Assembly (NCBI RefSeq): GCF_018129005.1
Contig: NZ_JAAEDL010000032.1
Location: 1-54,298 of the forward strand
DNA: 54,298 bases
Direction: 5' to 3'
Source of the DNA: Neoroseomonas eburnea
GTDB taxonomy: Bacteria > Pseudomonadota > Alphaproteobacteria > Acetobacterales > Acetobacteraceae
The position numbers and the translations under genes are program-made. The first letter of the stretch is position 1, and each line of letters begins with the position of its first letter. Shown piece after piece: positions 16,477-25,242 of this stretch. The notes below the pieces were generated by a model. It made no database searches. It saw only the letters and a list, made by a program, of their open reading frames with translations, and was not told where the DNA came from.

Positions 16477-17663
16477 CAGACCGGCAGCCCCGCCATGGCA
16501 GCGACACGTTCGGCAAGTTCCAGCAGCGCGCGGTCTCGGCCCGGCGCCGCCACCAGGGAAAGCCCGACCGGCGCGCCGCCGACACGCCCCGCCGGGATGG
16601 TCACCTCCGCCAGGCCGCAGAGCCCGGCGATCGCCGTCACGCCCATGCTCCTCTCACGCACCGCGTTCTGTTCCGACAGGGACGCCGTCAGCAGCGGCGC
16701 CGGCGCCGGGGAGGTCGGGTAGACCAGCACCGCGCCGCCGCCGAGCAGCCCGCGCAGCCGCGCCTGGACGACGCGGCGGAAGGCGCGGCCGGCCTCGCCC
16801 TTGGCCGGGTCCATCGCCTTGGCCGCGGCGAAGCGTTCCTTCACCCCCGGGCCGAAGGACGGGTCGGTCGCCTCGATCCAGGGGCCGAGGCTGGTCCAGG
16901 CCTCGACCGCCTGGGCGCAGCGGAAATGCTCGTAGAAGGCGCCGAGCCCTTCCGGGGAGACCTGGGCGGACAGCGCCTTGCCCAGCACCGATTCCGTCGC
17001 CGCCAAGCCGTCGGAAAGCGCCGCGGCCGTCGCCGGGTCGGCATTCACCCAGGCCTCCTGCACCTTCAGCAGCGGGCCGAGCGGCCCCTCCCCGCCCGGC
17101 GGCAGGAGAATCTCTCCCGCGCGGCGCAGCAGGGAGGCGCGGGCGGCGAACCACCCGGCCGTATCGTAGGCCGGACCGAGCGGGCAGGCCCCCGTCAGGC
17201 TCACCGATCCCCAAGAAGGCCGGATGCCGTAGATGCCGCAATAGGAGGCCGGGATGCGCACCGATCCGCCCGTGTCCGAACCCATGGCGATGTCGCAGAG
17301 CCCCGCCGCCACCGCGGCCGCCGACCCGCAGGAGGATCCGCCCGGGAAACGGTCCGGCGCCGCGGGGTTGATTGGCGTGCCGTACCAGACGTTCTCGCCG
17401 GTCAGGCCGTAGGCGAGCTCGACCGTCTTGGTCTTGCCGACCAGCCGCGCGCCGGCCTCGAGCAGCGCCGTCACCACGGCGGCGTCGGAGGTCGCCGGCG
17501 GATGGCTGCGCGCCCAATCGGGGTTGCCGTAGCCGGTGACGATTCCGGCGACGTCGTAGAGATCCTTCACCGCGAAGGTCAGGCCGGCGAGCGGGCCCTC
17601 GCCAGCGCCGGCGCGTTCAACCCGCGCCCCTGGCACAAAGGCCCCTACTCGATCCTCGGCCAT
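16476..17663 (-). CDS. Amidase-signature family hydrolase
   Basis: This 395-residue enzyme hydrolyses an amide using the Ser-cisSer-Lys triad. The lysine is in LTFAVKDLYDVAG (K33), the cis-serine in GGSSCGSAAAVAAG (about S111) and the nucleophile in GSDTGGSVRIPAS (S134). The length is at the short end for the family (usually 430-500), with no visible C-terminal extra domain. The frame opens at a TTG (17693), but the ATG at 17663 has GGAG about 10 bases upstream and was preferred. It is followed by an overlapping acetyltransferase gene. Substrate specificity is not readable, and aliphatic amide or allophanate-type activity are both possible. Confidence 0.88.
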   Translation of the reverse strand: MAEDRVGAFVPGARVERAGAGEGPLAGLTFAVKDLYDVAGIVTGYGNPDWARSHPPATSDAAVVTALLEAGARLVGKTKTVELAYGLTGENVWYGTPINPAAPDRFPGGSSCGSAAAVAAGLCDIAMGSDTGGSVRIPASYCGIYGIRPSWGSVSLTGACPLGPAYDTAGWFAARASLLRRAGEILLPPGGEGPLGPLLKVQEAWVNADPATAAALSDGLAATESVLGKALSAQVSPEGLGAFYEHFRCAQAVEAWTSLGPWIEATDPSFGPGVKERFAAAKAMDPAKGEAGRAFRRVVQARLRGLLGGGAVLVYPTSPAPAPLLTASLSEQNAVRERSMGVTAIAGLCGLAEVTIPAGRVGGAPVGLSLVAAPGRDRALLELAERVAAMAGLPV

Positions 17664-17745
17664 CTCGTCCGCTCCGGCTCCGTGAGCGGCCAAGGTTGGA
17701 CCCGCGGCGGCGGCGTGACAACCACGCGCGCCGCCGCAGGCGGGC

Positions 17746-19125
17746 TCAACGCGCCCGCAGGAACTCCGGCACGCGCAGCAGCATGAGCTCGTTGTCGTCC
17801 GCCCGCGTCAGGTGGCGCCCGGCGCTGAAGGGCAGGTTGTTGTCGTTGCCGACGATGATGTGATCGGCATCGACCATCGCCACGTCCTCGATGGTGAAGA
17901 AGGGGAAGGTGAAGTGGTCGTTCGGCGCGCCCTGCGGCCGGTCGCCGCGCTGGCGGGCGACGCCGTTGGGATCGCGGATCGCCATCAGGTCGATATGGCC
18001 GATCTTGCGCACGAAGCCTTCCGCATCGGCGGCGCCGAGGTCGATCAGGTAGATGCGCTTGAAGCGGGCGGGCAGCGGGAAGCAGGGGCGCTCGGCCGTG
18101 CTCTGCTGCCCTTGCGCGCAGGCGAGGCCGGGGTCGCCCTCGCCGTTGTCGCGCTCGATCACCAGGGCGCGGCGGTCGTCGATCATGTTGAAGTCGCCGA
18201 TCGCGGTGGCCCCTTCCTCCAGCCGGTAGCGCAGGACACGGCCGGTCCACTCGGCACGCGCGGTATCGAATTCCAGGATGCGCAGGTAGCGGCCCTCGGC
18301 CTGGTCCGAATTCGGTGCGAACAGCGGCTGCTCGAGCAGCGCGTAGAGGCGCGATCCGTCCGGCGCCGCGGCCATGCCCTCATAGCCGCCCGAGCGGCGC
18401 ACGCGGTAGGCGACCGTGCCCGTAGGCGTCGCCGGCACGGCATGGGCGGGGTTGTCGGGGGACATCAGCACCTGGCCGTCCATCCGCGTCTCGACCACGC
18501 GCTGCACGCGGCCCTGCGCGTCGACATGGATCAGGAAGGGCCCGAACTCGTCGCCGATCCAGAAGGAGCCGTCCGGCATCGGCTGGATGCTCTCGATGTC
18601 GAAATCCGCCCCGGTCAGGAAGCGCGTCGGCGAGGGGTCGGTCGCGATCACGAAGGGCACGCGCCGCTCAGGGTCGGAGAGGAAGATCGTCTGCAGCACC
18701 GCCACCTGGCCGGTGGCGAAATCCGGCCGCACCTTGTGCACCATCAGCAGCGCGTCGTGGCTGTTGCGGCGGTTGCCGAAGCCGTTGTCGGTCAGCACCC
18801 AATAGGCGCCGGGCTCGCCGGCGACCGGCTTGATGCCGGAGAAGCCCTGCACCGGCTGGCCGCGGAAGGGCAGCGAGAGGCCGGTCGGACGGCGCCCGTG
18901 CATCGCGCCGGTGTCGCCCGGCATGCTGCCGACCTGCTCGTTGCGCAGGTTGCCCGGGCCGGTGAAGCGGCCGGAGACGGCGAAACCCGGCGGGGCGCCC
19001 TCGGGCGGCGCGACGAAGGTCGCGGCCGGCAGGATGGCGTGGCCGGCGAGCGTCGCCTCGAAGCGCTGGTCGGCGAATGCCGGGCTGGCGGCGATCAGGG
19101 CGGTGGCGAGCAGAAGACGGCGCAT
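17746..19125 (-). CDS. Secreted esterase-like/phytase-family protein (PF13449-type)
   Basis: This 459-residue exported protein has a signal peptide (MRRLLLATALIAASPAFA). The mature part looks like a beta-propeller of the esterase-like activity of phytase family. Diagnostic pieces are GFSGIKPVAGEPGAYWVLTD, DIESIQPMPDGSFWIGDEFG, GYEGMAAAPDGSRLYALLE and the late HIIVGNDNNLPFS. These carry the acidic and asparagine residues that probably bind calcium or phosphate esters. It stands alone, with its own start and 82 bases before the amidase gene. Activity is inferred from the family name only. Confidence 0.88.
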   Translation of the reverse strand: MRRLLLATALIAASPAFADQRFEATLAGHAILPAATFVAPPEGAPPGFAVSGRFTGPGNLRNEQVGSMPGDTGAMHGRRPTGLSLPFRGQPVQGFSGIKPVAGEPGAYWVLTDNGFGNRRNSHDALLMVHKVRPDFATGQVAVLQTIFLSDPERRVPFVIATDPSPTRFLTGADFDIESIQPMPDGSFWIGDEFGPFLIHVDAQGRVQRVVETRMDGQVLMSPDNPAHAVPATPTGTVAYRVRRSGGYEGMAAAPDGSRLYALLEQPLFAPNSDQAEGRYLRILEFDTARAEWTGRVLRYRLEEGATAIGDFNMIDDRRALVIERDNGEGDPGLACAQGQQSTAERPCFPLPARFKRIYLIDLGAADAEGFVRKIGHIDLMAIRDPNGVARQRGDRPQGAPNDHFTFPFFTIEDVAMVDADHIIVGNDNNLPFSAGRHLTRADDNELMLLRVPEFLRAR

Positions 19126-19232
19126 GGAACCCCCGTTCGGAATGGAACGGGCGCGCTCTACAGGTGCCGCGTTGCATGCGCGTGACGGCGCCGTGGCGCC
19201 TGGGCGACAGCTCCCCGGTCAGTGACCGATTG

Positions 19233-19347
19233 AGGATGCTGGCGCCGGCCTGCACGCCACCTGGCCACCCAACGACAGCATCCTGGATGGGTGGCCCGGT
19301 GGGTGTGCCGGCCGGTGCCGGCATCGAGAATGCGCCATCCGGCGCAT
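19233..19347. other. Two inverted repeats in the intergenic region 19126-19361
   Basis: AGGATGCTG (19233-19241) is inverted as CAGCATCCT (19276-19284), and a tighter hairpin ATGCGCC-ATCC-GGCGCAT spans 19330-19347. The second lies 15 bases past the stop of the minus-strand acetyltransferase gene and may form its terminator, although no T-run follows. Confidence 0.35.
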
Positions 19348-19361
19348 GCCCGAAGGGTCTC

Positions 19362-20081
19362 TCACCCCCGGAATGCCGAGAGGCTCCGCTTCGGCCGGCC
19401 ATCCGGCCCCCAGTTGGCGTCGTCCAGCCAGGCGGCGATGGCATCGCGCCTGCCCGGCCATTCATCCTCGAGGATCGAGAACCACGCGGTGTCCCGCCGC
19501 CTTCCCTTCACCACCAGCACGTTGCGCAGCGTGCCCTCATAGGTGAAGCCGAGCCGCTCCGCCGCCCGGCGGGAGGGCATGTTGAGCGCGTTGCACTTCC
19601 AGGTCAGACGCCGGTAGCCGAGCTCGTCCATGGCGTGGCGCATCAGCAGGAACATCGCCTCGCTCGCCGCGCGCGTGCGCTGCATGCGCGGCGAGAACCA
19701 GATGTGGCCGATCTCGATGTGCGCGTGCGCCGGATGGATCTCCATGAGCGTCAGCCAGCCATCGGCCGTGCCGGTGGCGTGCGGGCGGACCGCCCAGGCC
19801 ATCGGGTCGTGGGTGGCGGCGAAGGCGCCGACATGGGCGCGCATCGCGGCTTCCGAGGCGAAGGGCCCGTAGCCGAGATAGGCCCAGGATGCCTCCGCCG
19901 GCTGGCCCTGCGCGGCGCGCCAGAGTTCGGGCGCGTGGCGGACATGCAGCGGCTCGAGGTCCACGGCGCGGCCGCGGTGCGGGATGCGGGCGGGCAATGG
20001 CCGCGGCGTGGCATCCACCCGCGGGCCCACCGGCGGGTCGGTCTCGGGGTCGAAGGGAACACCCTGGGGCAGGTCGGTCAT
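19362..20081 (-). CDS. GNAT N-acetyltransferase, RimJ/RimL-like
   Basis: This 239-residue acetyltransferase of the RimJ/RimL type has the substrate half with PHRGRAVDLEPLHVRHAPEL. The core is HIEIGHIWFSPRMQRTRAASEAMFLLM. The family segment RRLTWKCNALNMPSRRAAERLGF is followed by TYEGTLRNVLVVKGRRRDTAWFS. The open frame extends to 20252, but that stretch crosses the promoter of the divergent fpr gene. The ATG at 20081 (MTDLPQGVPFDPE) was chosen, although its ribosome site is weak. It probably acetylates an N-terminal or small-molecule amine; the substrate is unknown. Confidence 0.85.
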   Translation of the reverse strand: MTDLPQGVPFDPETDPPVGPRVDATPRPLPARIPHRGRAVDLEPLHVRHAPELWRAAQGQPAEASWAYLGYGPFASEAAMRAHVGAFAATHDPMAWAVRPHATGTADGWLTLMEIHPAHAHIEIGHIWFSPRMQRTRAASEAMFLLMRHAMDELGYRRLTWKCNALNMPSRRAAERLGFTYEGTLRNVLVVKGRRRDTAWFSILEDEWPGRRDAIAAWLDDANWGPDGRPKRSLSAFRG

Positions 20082-20174
20082 GCGCGCAGGAGAGACCGTG
20101 GGCCGTAGAAGCGCAAGGACAGCGGTGCTTTCCTGTTGCACCCGCTGCGGCAGCGCAGCACAAGGCTTGCCGCC

Positions 20175-20984
20175 ATGAACGACGCCCCTGCCCCCGCCGC
20201 CCCCGTGATCCCCGCCGCCTATTTCGGCGAGCGCGTGACCTGGGTCCATCACTGGACCGATCGGCTGTTCTCCTTCCGCTGCACGCGGGATGCGACCTTC
20301 CGCTTCCGCGCCGGGGAATTCGCCATGATCGGGCTGATGGTGAACGGCAAGCCGCTGGTGCGCGCCTATTCCATGGCCAGCCCGCCCTGGGAGGAGGAGC
20401 TCGAATTCCTCTCGATCAAGGTGCAGGACGGCCCGCTGACCTCACGCCTGCAGCACATCAGGGCGGGCGACACGGTGCTGATCGGCAGGAAGCCGACCGG
20501 CACGCTGGTGACGGACAATCTGAAGCCCGGGCGGACGCTGTGGCTGCTGGCGACCGGCACCGGCCTCGCCCCCTTCCTCAGCCTGACGCGCGAACCCGAG
20601 GTCTATGACCGCTTCGAGCACGTGGTGGTGGCGCATACCGTCCGCGAGGTCGCGGAGCTTGCCCATCGGGAGCTGTTCGAGAGGGACCTGCCGGCGCACG
20701 ATTTCCTCGGCGAGATGGTCCGCGGCAAGCTGCTCTACTACCCCTCCGTCACGCGGGAGCCGTTCCGCACCCAGGGCCGCATCACCGCGCTGATCGAAAG
20801 CGGCAGGATCTTCGCCGATCTCGGCCTGCCGGAACTGAGCCCCGAGCATGACCGCGTGATGCTCTGCGGCTCCGAGGCGATGAACCGGGACTGCAAGGAA
20901 ATGCTGGAGGCGCGCGGCTTCGAGGAGGGCGCCAACAACGCCCCCGGAACCTATGTGGTCGAAAAGGCGTTCGTGACGAAGTAG
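20175..20984 (+). CDS. fpr: Ferredoxin--NADP(+) reductase
   Basis: This 269-residue FAD enzyme passes electrons between NADPH and ferredoxin or flavodoxin. The FAD motif RAYSMASPPW is present at about residues 58-67. The nucleotide-binding segment is LLATGTGLAPFLSL, and the protein ends with YVVEKAFVTK, the tail typical of bacterial FPR subclass II. The start at 20175 (MNDAPAPAAP) was preferred over the in-frame ATG at 20136 because the conserved part begins soon after. It is divergent from the acetyltransferase with a 93-base shared promoter region. FPR could supply electrons for flavodoxin-based reactivation of MetH, which is an inference from E. coli. Confidence 0.93.
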   Translation: MNDAPAPAAPVIPAAYFGERVTWVHHWTDRLFSFRCTRDATFRFRAGEFAMIGLMVNGKPLVRAYSMASPPWEEELEFLSIKVQDGPLTSRLQHIRAGDTVLIGRKPTGTLVTDNLKPGRTLWLLATGTGLAPFLSLTREPEVYDRFEHVVVAHTVREVAELAHRELFERDLPAHDFLGEMVRGKLLYYPSVTREPFRTQGRITALIESGRIFADLGLPELSPEHDRVMLCGSEAMNRDCKEMLEARGFEEGANNAPGTYVVEKAFVTK

Positions 20985-21129
20985 TTCGGGCGCGAAGCAC
21001 CGATACACCTTCGAAAGTATTTCGCGTTCGATAGAACCATTGCAGGATGCCGCACCGTCACATATTTGGATTTCCAGGGTTAACGTGCCGGAATCGGCCA
21101 CTGCCGAATCGGCAACCCGGGAGGAACGA

Positions 21130-22275
21130 ATGACGGACGAGAAGGCGCCGCGGCCAGCGCGGCGAGGTTTCCTGAAGGCCGCCGCGGCGGGCGGCGTCGG
21201 CGCCGCGGTGCTGGCGAAGCCGAATGTCAGCCGGGCGCAGACCGTGACGCTGCGCTTCCAGTCCACTTGGCCGCAACGCGACATCTTCCACGAATTCGCC
21301 GGCGATTTCGTCAAGCGCGTGAACGAGATGGGCGGCGGACGGCTGCGGCTCGAACTGCTCGCCGCCGGCGCCGTGGTGCCGGCCTTCCAGCTTCTGGACG
21401 CGGTTTCGGCCGGCACGCTCGATGGCGGTCACGGGGTGCCCGCCTACTGGTTCGGCAAGAACAAGGCCTTCAGCCTGTTCGGCACCTCGCCGCCCTGGTT
21501 CGGCGACGCCAACCAGCTCCTCGGCTGGTACCACTACGGCGGCGGCGAGGCGCTCTACACCGAGCTGCTGAACGACATCGTCAAGGTCAACGTCGTCGCC
21601 TTCATGACCGGGCCGATGCCGACCCAGCCGCTCGGCTGGTTCAAGAACCCGATCGAGCGCGCCGACCAACTCCGCGGCCTGAAGTACCGCACCGTCGGCC
21701 TGGCGGCGGATCTCTTCGCGGAACTCGGCGCCGCTGTCGTCTCCCTGCCCGGCGGCGAGATCGTGCCGGCGCTGGAGCGCGGCGTGATCGACGGCGCCGA
21801 GTTCAACAACCCCTCCTCCGACCGTGTCCTCGGCTTCCCGGACGTGGCGAAGGTCTACATGATCCAGTCCTTCCACCAGCGGACGGAAAGCTTCGAGGTC
21901 CTGTTCAACAAGGCCAAGTTCGAGGCCCTGCCGGCCGAGTTGAAGGCGGTGATCAAATACGCCTCGGAAAGCGCCTCGGCGGACATGTCCTGGAAGCAGC
22001 AGGACCGCTACTCGAAGGACCTCGCCGAGATGGTCGCGCGCCAAGGCGTGCAGGTGCGCCAGACGCCGCGGCCGGTGCTCGACGCCCAGCTCCAGGCCTG
22101 GAACCGCGTGGTGGCGCGGCTGGAGGGCGACGCTTCCTCCCCCGCCGCCGGCGCCTTCTTCAAGAAGGTCTGCGACAGCCAGCGCGAATGGTGCCGCCGC
22201 GTCGGCAGCTTCTACCTGCGCTACGAGGCGAGCCCGGTGATCGCCTACAACCACTTCTTCGCGCGCCAGGGCTGA
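21130..22275 (+). CDS. dctP: TRAP transporter substrate-binding protein (DctP/TakP type)
   Basis: This 381-residue periplasmic receptor has a twin-arginine signal (ARRGFLKAAAAGGVGAAVLA), so it is probably exported folded. The binding fold shows FQSTWPQRDIFHEFAGDFVK and LLAAGAVVPAFQLLDAVSAG. The MPTQPLGWFKNPIERADQLRG helix carries the conserved region near the substrate-carboxylate arginine (LRGLKYRT). The overall pattern is closest to TakP-like receptors for 2-oxo acids or related carboxylates, so an organic acid is the likely ligand. A GGGAGGAACGA ribosome site precedes the ATG. An intrinsic terminator separates it from dctQ, which should make the receptor more abundant than the membrane parts. 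Confidence 0.93.
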   Translation: MTDEKAPRPARRGFLKAAAAGGVGAAVLAKPNVSRAQTVTLRFQSTWPQRDIFHEFAGDFVKRVNEMGGGRLRLELLAAGAVVPAFQLLDAVSAGTLDGGHGVPAYWFGKNKAFSLFGTSPPWFGDANQLLGWYHYGGGEALYTELLNDIVKVNVVAFMTGPMPTQPLGWFKNPIERADQLRGLKYRTVGLAADLFAELGAAVVSLPGGEIVPALERGVIDGAEFNNPSSDRVLGFPDVAKVYMIQSFHQRTESFEVLFNKAKFEALPAELKAVIKYASESASADMSWKQQDRYSKDLAEMVARQGVQVRQTPRPVLDAQLQAWNRVVARLEGDASSPAAGAFFKKVCDSQREWCRRVGSFYLRYEASPVIAYNHFFARQG

Positions 22276-22289
22276 CCTGACGCAGCGAG

Positions 22290-22325
22290 GCCGCCGCCCC
22301 GAACCTTGCGGGGCGGCGGCTTTTT
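22290..22325 (+). terminator. Intrinsic terminator between dctP and dctQ
   Basis: A perfect 12-bp stem GCCGCCGCCCCG (22290-22301) pairs with CGGGGCGGCGGC (22309-22320) around AACCTTG and is followed directly by TTTTT. It sits 15 bases after the dctP stop and before the dctQ start, inside the operon. Confidence 0.9.
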
Positions 22326-22353
22326 CATGGCCCGCCGTCACGGGACACGACCC

Positions 22354-22998
22354 ATGCAGCGCCTGCTTCTCGGCATCGACCGGTTGAGCACCGTCATCGG
22401 CCAGGTCTTCGCCTGGTCGGTCGTCGTGCTCACCTTCGCCGTGGTCTACGAGGTCGTCGCCCGCTACGCCTTCCGCGCGCCGACCTCCTGGGCCTACGAC
22501 GTCTCCTACATGCTCTACGGCACGCTGTTCATGATGGCGGGCGCCTACACGCTGAGCCGCAACGGCCATGTGCGCGGGGATTTCCTCTACCGCAACTTCC
22601 GCCCGACGCTGCAGGCGAAGTTCGACCTGGTGCTGTACCTGCTGTTCTTCTTCCCCGGCATCATCGCCTTCATGATCTCCGGCTGGACCTTCGCCATGCA
22701 GTCCTACGGGCAGCACGAGCGCAGCATGTTCAGCCCGACCGGTCCGGTGATCTGGCCCTTCAAGTTCCTCATCCCGATCGTCGGCTTCCTGCTGCTGCTG
22801 CAGGGCCTGGTGGAAGTCGTGCGCTGCATCCGCTGCATCCGCGAAGGCGAATGGCCGCAACGGCTCTCCGACGTGGAGGAGCTCGAACAGCAGATCCTCG
22901 CCGCCGCGGCGGAACACGACCCCGAAGAACTGGCGCGCGAGCTCGCCGCCGGCCACATCCCCGGCGAGCACGCCGGGGACGAGACCTCCGGACGCTGA
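22354..22998 (+). CDS. dctQ: TRAP transporter small permease (DctQ)
   Basis: This 214-residue inner-membrane protein has four hydrophobic segments in residues 12-160 and a charged C-terminal tail. The YEVVARYAFRAPTSWAYDVSYM motif is the hallmark of the DctQ family. It pairs with the large permease encoded 13 bases downstream to form the sodium-driven channel. An in-frame ATG at 22327 touches the terminator; the ATG at 22354 was preferred because GGGAC lies at a proper distance. The acidic C-terminal tail (from about residue 170) is longer than usual for the family, with repeated EE pairs. Confidence 0.9.
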   Translation: MQRLLLGIDRLSTVIGQVFAWSVVVLTFAVVYEVVARYAFRAPTSWAYDVSYMLYGTLFMMAGAYTLSRNGHVRGDFLYRNFRPTLQAKFDLVLYLLFFFPGIIAFMISGWTFAMQSYGQHERSMFSPTGPVIWPFKFLIPIVGFLLLLQGLVEVVRCIRCIREGEWPQRLSDVEELEQQILAAAAEHDPEELARELAAGHIPGEHAGDETSGR

Positions 22999-23011
22999 AG
23001 GCGGCATCGCA

Positions 23012-24415
23012 ATGAGTGACGGCGCGCTGGGGCTGCTGCAGCTCTTCCTCTTCCTCTTCTTCATCATGCTGGGCTTCCCGATCGCCTTCACGCTGATGGC
23101 GATGGGGCTGTTCTTCGGCTACCTCGGCATGGGGGACCGCATCTTCGACCTGCTGGTGCAGCGCACCTATTCGGTGATGTCGAACGACGTGCTGATCTCC
23201 GTCCCGCTCTTCGTGCTGATGGGCTACATCATCGAGCGGGCGAACATCCTCGACCGGCTGTTCCGCTCGCTGCAGATGGCCTCGGGCAATATCCCCGGAT
23301 CGCTCGCCGTCGCCACGCTCGCCACCTGCGCGCTGTTCGCCACCGCCACGGGCATCGTCGGCGCGGTGGTCACGCTGATGGGGCTGCTCGCCTTCCCGGC
23401 CATGCTGCGCGCCGGCTACGACGTGAAGCTCGCCTCCGGCGTGGTGGCGGCGGGCGGCTGCCTCGGCATCCTCATCCCGCCGTCCATCATGCTGATCCTC
23501 TACGGCGCGACGGCCGGCGTCTCGGTGGTGCAGCTCTACGCCGCGGCCTTCATTCCGGGTGTGATGCTGGCGGGGCTCTATATCGTCTATGCGATGGGCA
23601 TCGCCATCGTGAAGCCCTCCGTCGCGCCGCGCCTGCCGCCGGGGGAGGCGAAAGTCCCCTTCGGCAGGATCCTGGTGGCGCTCGTCACCTCCTTCTTTCC
23701 GCTGGCGCTGCTCATCGCCGCGGTGCTCGGCGCCATCCTGATGGGCCTCGCGACCCCCTCGGAGGCGGCGGCGATGGGCAGCCTCGGCTCCATCGTCCTC
23801 GCCATCGCCTACCGCTCCTTCTCCATCGCCAAGCTGAAGGAGAGCGTGTTCCTCACCGCCCGCACCTCGGCCATGGTGTGCTGGCTGTTCGTCGGCTCGG
23901 CGATCTTCTCCTCGGTCTTCGGCTATCTCGGCGGGCAGGAACTGGTGGAGCAGTTCTTCAAGTCTCTGCCGCTCAACACCTTCACCTTCATGCTGCTGGC
24001 CCAGGCGCTGATCTTCGTGCTCGGCTGGCCGCTCGAATGGACCGAGATCATCGTCATCTTCGTGCCGATCTTCCTGCCGCTGCTGGATGATTTCGGCGTC
24101 GACCCGCTGTTCTTCGGCATCCTGATCGCGCTGAACCTGCAGACCTCCTTCCTCTCCCCGCCCGTCGCCATGGCCGCCTTCTACCTCAAGGGCGTGGCGC
24201 CGAAGCACGTGAAGCTCGAGGACATCTTCCGCGGCTGCATGCCCTTCATCTACATCGTCGTCTTCACGATGTTCTGCGTCTATTTCTTCCCCGGCATCGT
24301 CACCTGGCTGCCCGAGCAGCTCTACGGCGGCGGCGGGGACGCCGGCGCCCCCGTGCAGATGGAAGGCACACCGCCGGGCGGCTTCCAGGAGGAGGAGACG
24401 ATCCGCGTCGACTGA
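23012..24415 (+). CDS. dctM: TRAP transporter large permease (DctM)
   Basis: This 467-residue inner-membrane transporter has about 12 hydrophobic segments. Typical DctM stretches are ISVPLFVLMGYIIERANI, GGCLGILIPPSIMLILYG and LGWPLEWTEIIVIFVPIFLP, followed by QTSFLSPPVAMAAFYLKG. It imports the substrate captured by DctP with sodium. The final 40 residues are hydrophilic and rich in Gly and Glu. It is slightly longer than the common 425-430 residue form because of a loop in the second half and this tail. The next gene starts 13 bases downstream and is probably co-transcribed. Confidence 0.93.
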   Translation: MSDGALGLLQLFLFLFFIMLGFPIAFTLMAMGLFFGYLGMGDRIFDLLVQRTYSVMSNDVLISVPLFVLMGYIIERANILDRLFRSLQMASGNIPGSLAVATLATCALFATATGIVGAVVTLMGLLAFPAMLRAGYDVKLASGVVAAGGCLGILIPPSIMLILYGATAGVSVVQLYAAAFIPGVMLAGLYIVYAMGIAIVKPSVAPRLPPGEAKVPFGRILVALVTSFFPLALLIAAVLGAILMGLATPSEAAAMGSLGSIVLAIAYRSFSIAKLKESVFLTARTSAMVCWLFVGSAIFSSVFGYLGGQELVEQFFKSLPLNTFTFMLLAQALIFVLGWPLEWTEIIVIFVPIFLPLLDDFGVDPLFFGILIALNLQTSFLSPPVAMAAFYLKGVAPKHVKLEDIFRGCMPFIYIVVFTMFCVYFFPGIVTWLPEQLYGGGGDAGAPVQMEGTPPGGFQEEETIRVD

Positions 24416-24428
24416 TGCGGCACCGCCC

Positions 24429-25145
24429 ATGGACCACGAAGCAATCGCACGCGCCGCCGCCTACCTGGCGGAGGCCTTCGAGAAGGGCAATCCGCTCGCC
24501 CCGCTGCCCGACTGGCTGCGCCCGGAGGATCCCGGGACGGGCGCGGAGATCGCCGGCGCCGTGCTCGAGGCCCTCGGCGTCGCCCCCTGTGGCCTGCGGC
24601 TCGCGCCTGGGCCGCTCGGGGAGCCCGTGGCCGGTCCGATGCTGGAGGCCAGACTGCTGCGCAGCGGCACGCCCATCGCGCTCGGCACCCTACGCCATGG
24701 CAGGCTGAGCGCGGCGGCAATCGGCGTGCTGGCCGAGGCGCTGGAGCCCGGCACGGCCGGCGCGCCCGTGCTGGCGGCGGTGCATGCCGCGCTGGATGTC
24801 TCCGCCAGCCGCTTCCGCGATGGCCCGGTGGACGGCAATGCCTGCGCCGCCGACCTCGCCGGGCTCGGCCTGGTCGTCGCGGGGCCGGCGGCGGTGCTGC
24901 CGGACGGGCCGGTGACAGTCGCCTGCGCGGCGGAACCGCGGCGCCCGCGCGGCGCACCCACGAACCTGCGGGACGCCTTCGCATCGGCGGCCGCGGCGGC
25001 GAGGGCGCTCGGCGGCCTGCCCGCGGGCGCGCTGCTGGTGGTGGCGGGCCTTTCCCCGACGGCAGCGCCACAGGCGGGGGAAACCTGGACCGCGCGCCTC
25101 GGCGAAATCGGCCGAGCGCAGGCGCCCTTCAGCGGAGGCGGCTGA
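24429..25145 (+). CDS. Degenerate 2-keto-4-pentenoate hydratase (FAH-superfamily)-like protein
   Basis: The 238-residue length and layout resemble MhpD-type hydratases of the fumarylacetoacetase superfamily. The stretches AALDVSASRFRDGPVDGN, AADLAGLGLVVAGPA and the C-terminal AGETWTARLGEIGRAQAPF align by pattern with family landmarks. The metal-binding acidic motif (E-x-E in MhpD) reads only LEARL here, so one ligand is missing and activity is doubtful. It is the last gene of the TRAP operon and could bind or process the imported acid. Identification is by eye and moderate; an unrelated Ala-rich protein is the alternative. Confidence 0.55.
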   Translation: MDHEAIARAAAYLAEAFEKGNPLAPLPDWLRPEDPGTGAEIAGAVLEALGVAPCGLRLAPGPLGEPVAGPMLEARLLRSGTPIALGTLRHGRLSAAAIGVLAEALEPGTAGAPVLAAVHAALDVSASRFRDGPVDGNACAADLAGLGLVVAGPAAVLPDGPVTVACAAEPRRPRGAPTNLRDAFASAAAAARALGGLPAGALLVVAGLSPTAAPQAGETWTARLGEIGRAQAPFSGGG

Positions 25146-25242
25146 AGGGCGGATCGTACCGCGTTCCGCGACGCGGGCGACCGCCCCGCCGACCCTTCGC
25201 GCCATGATTCGCGCGAAGGGCCCAGCCGATGGCGGCCCGGCG

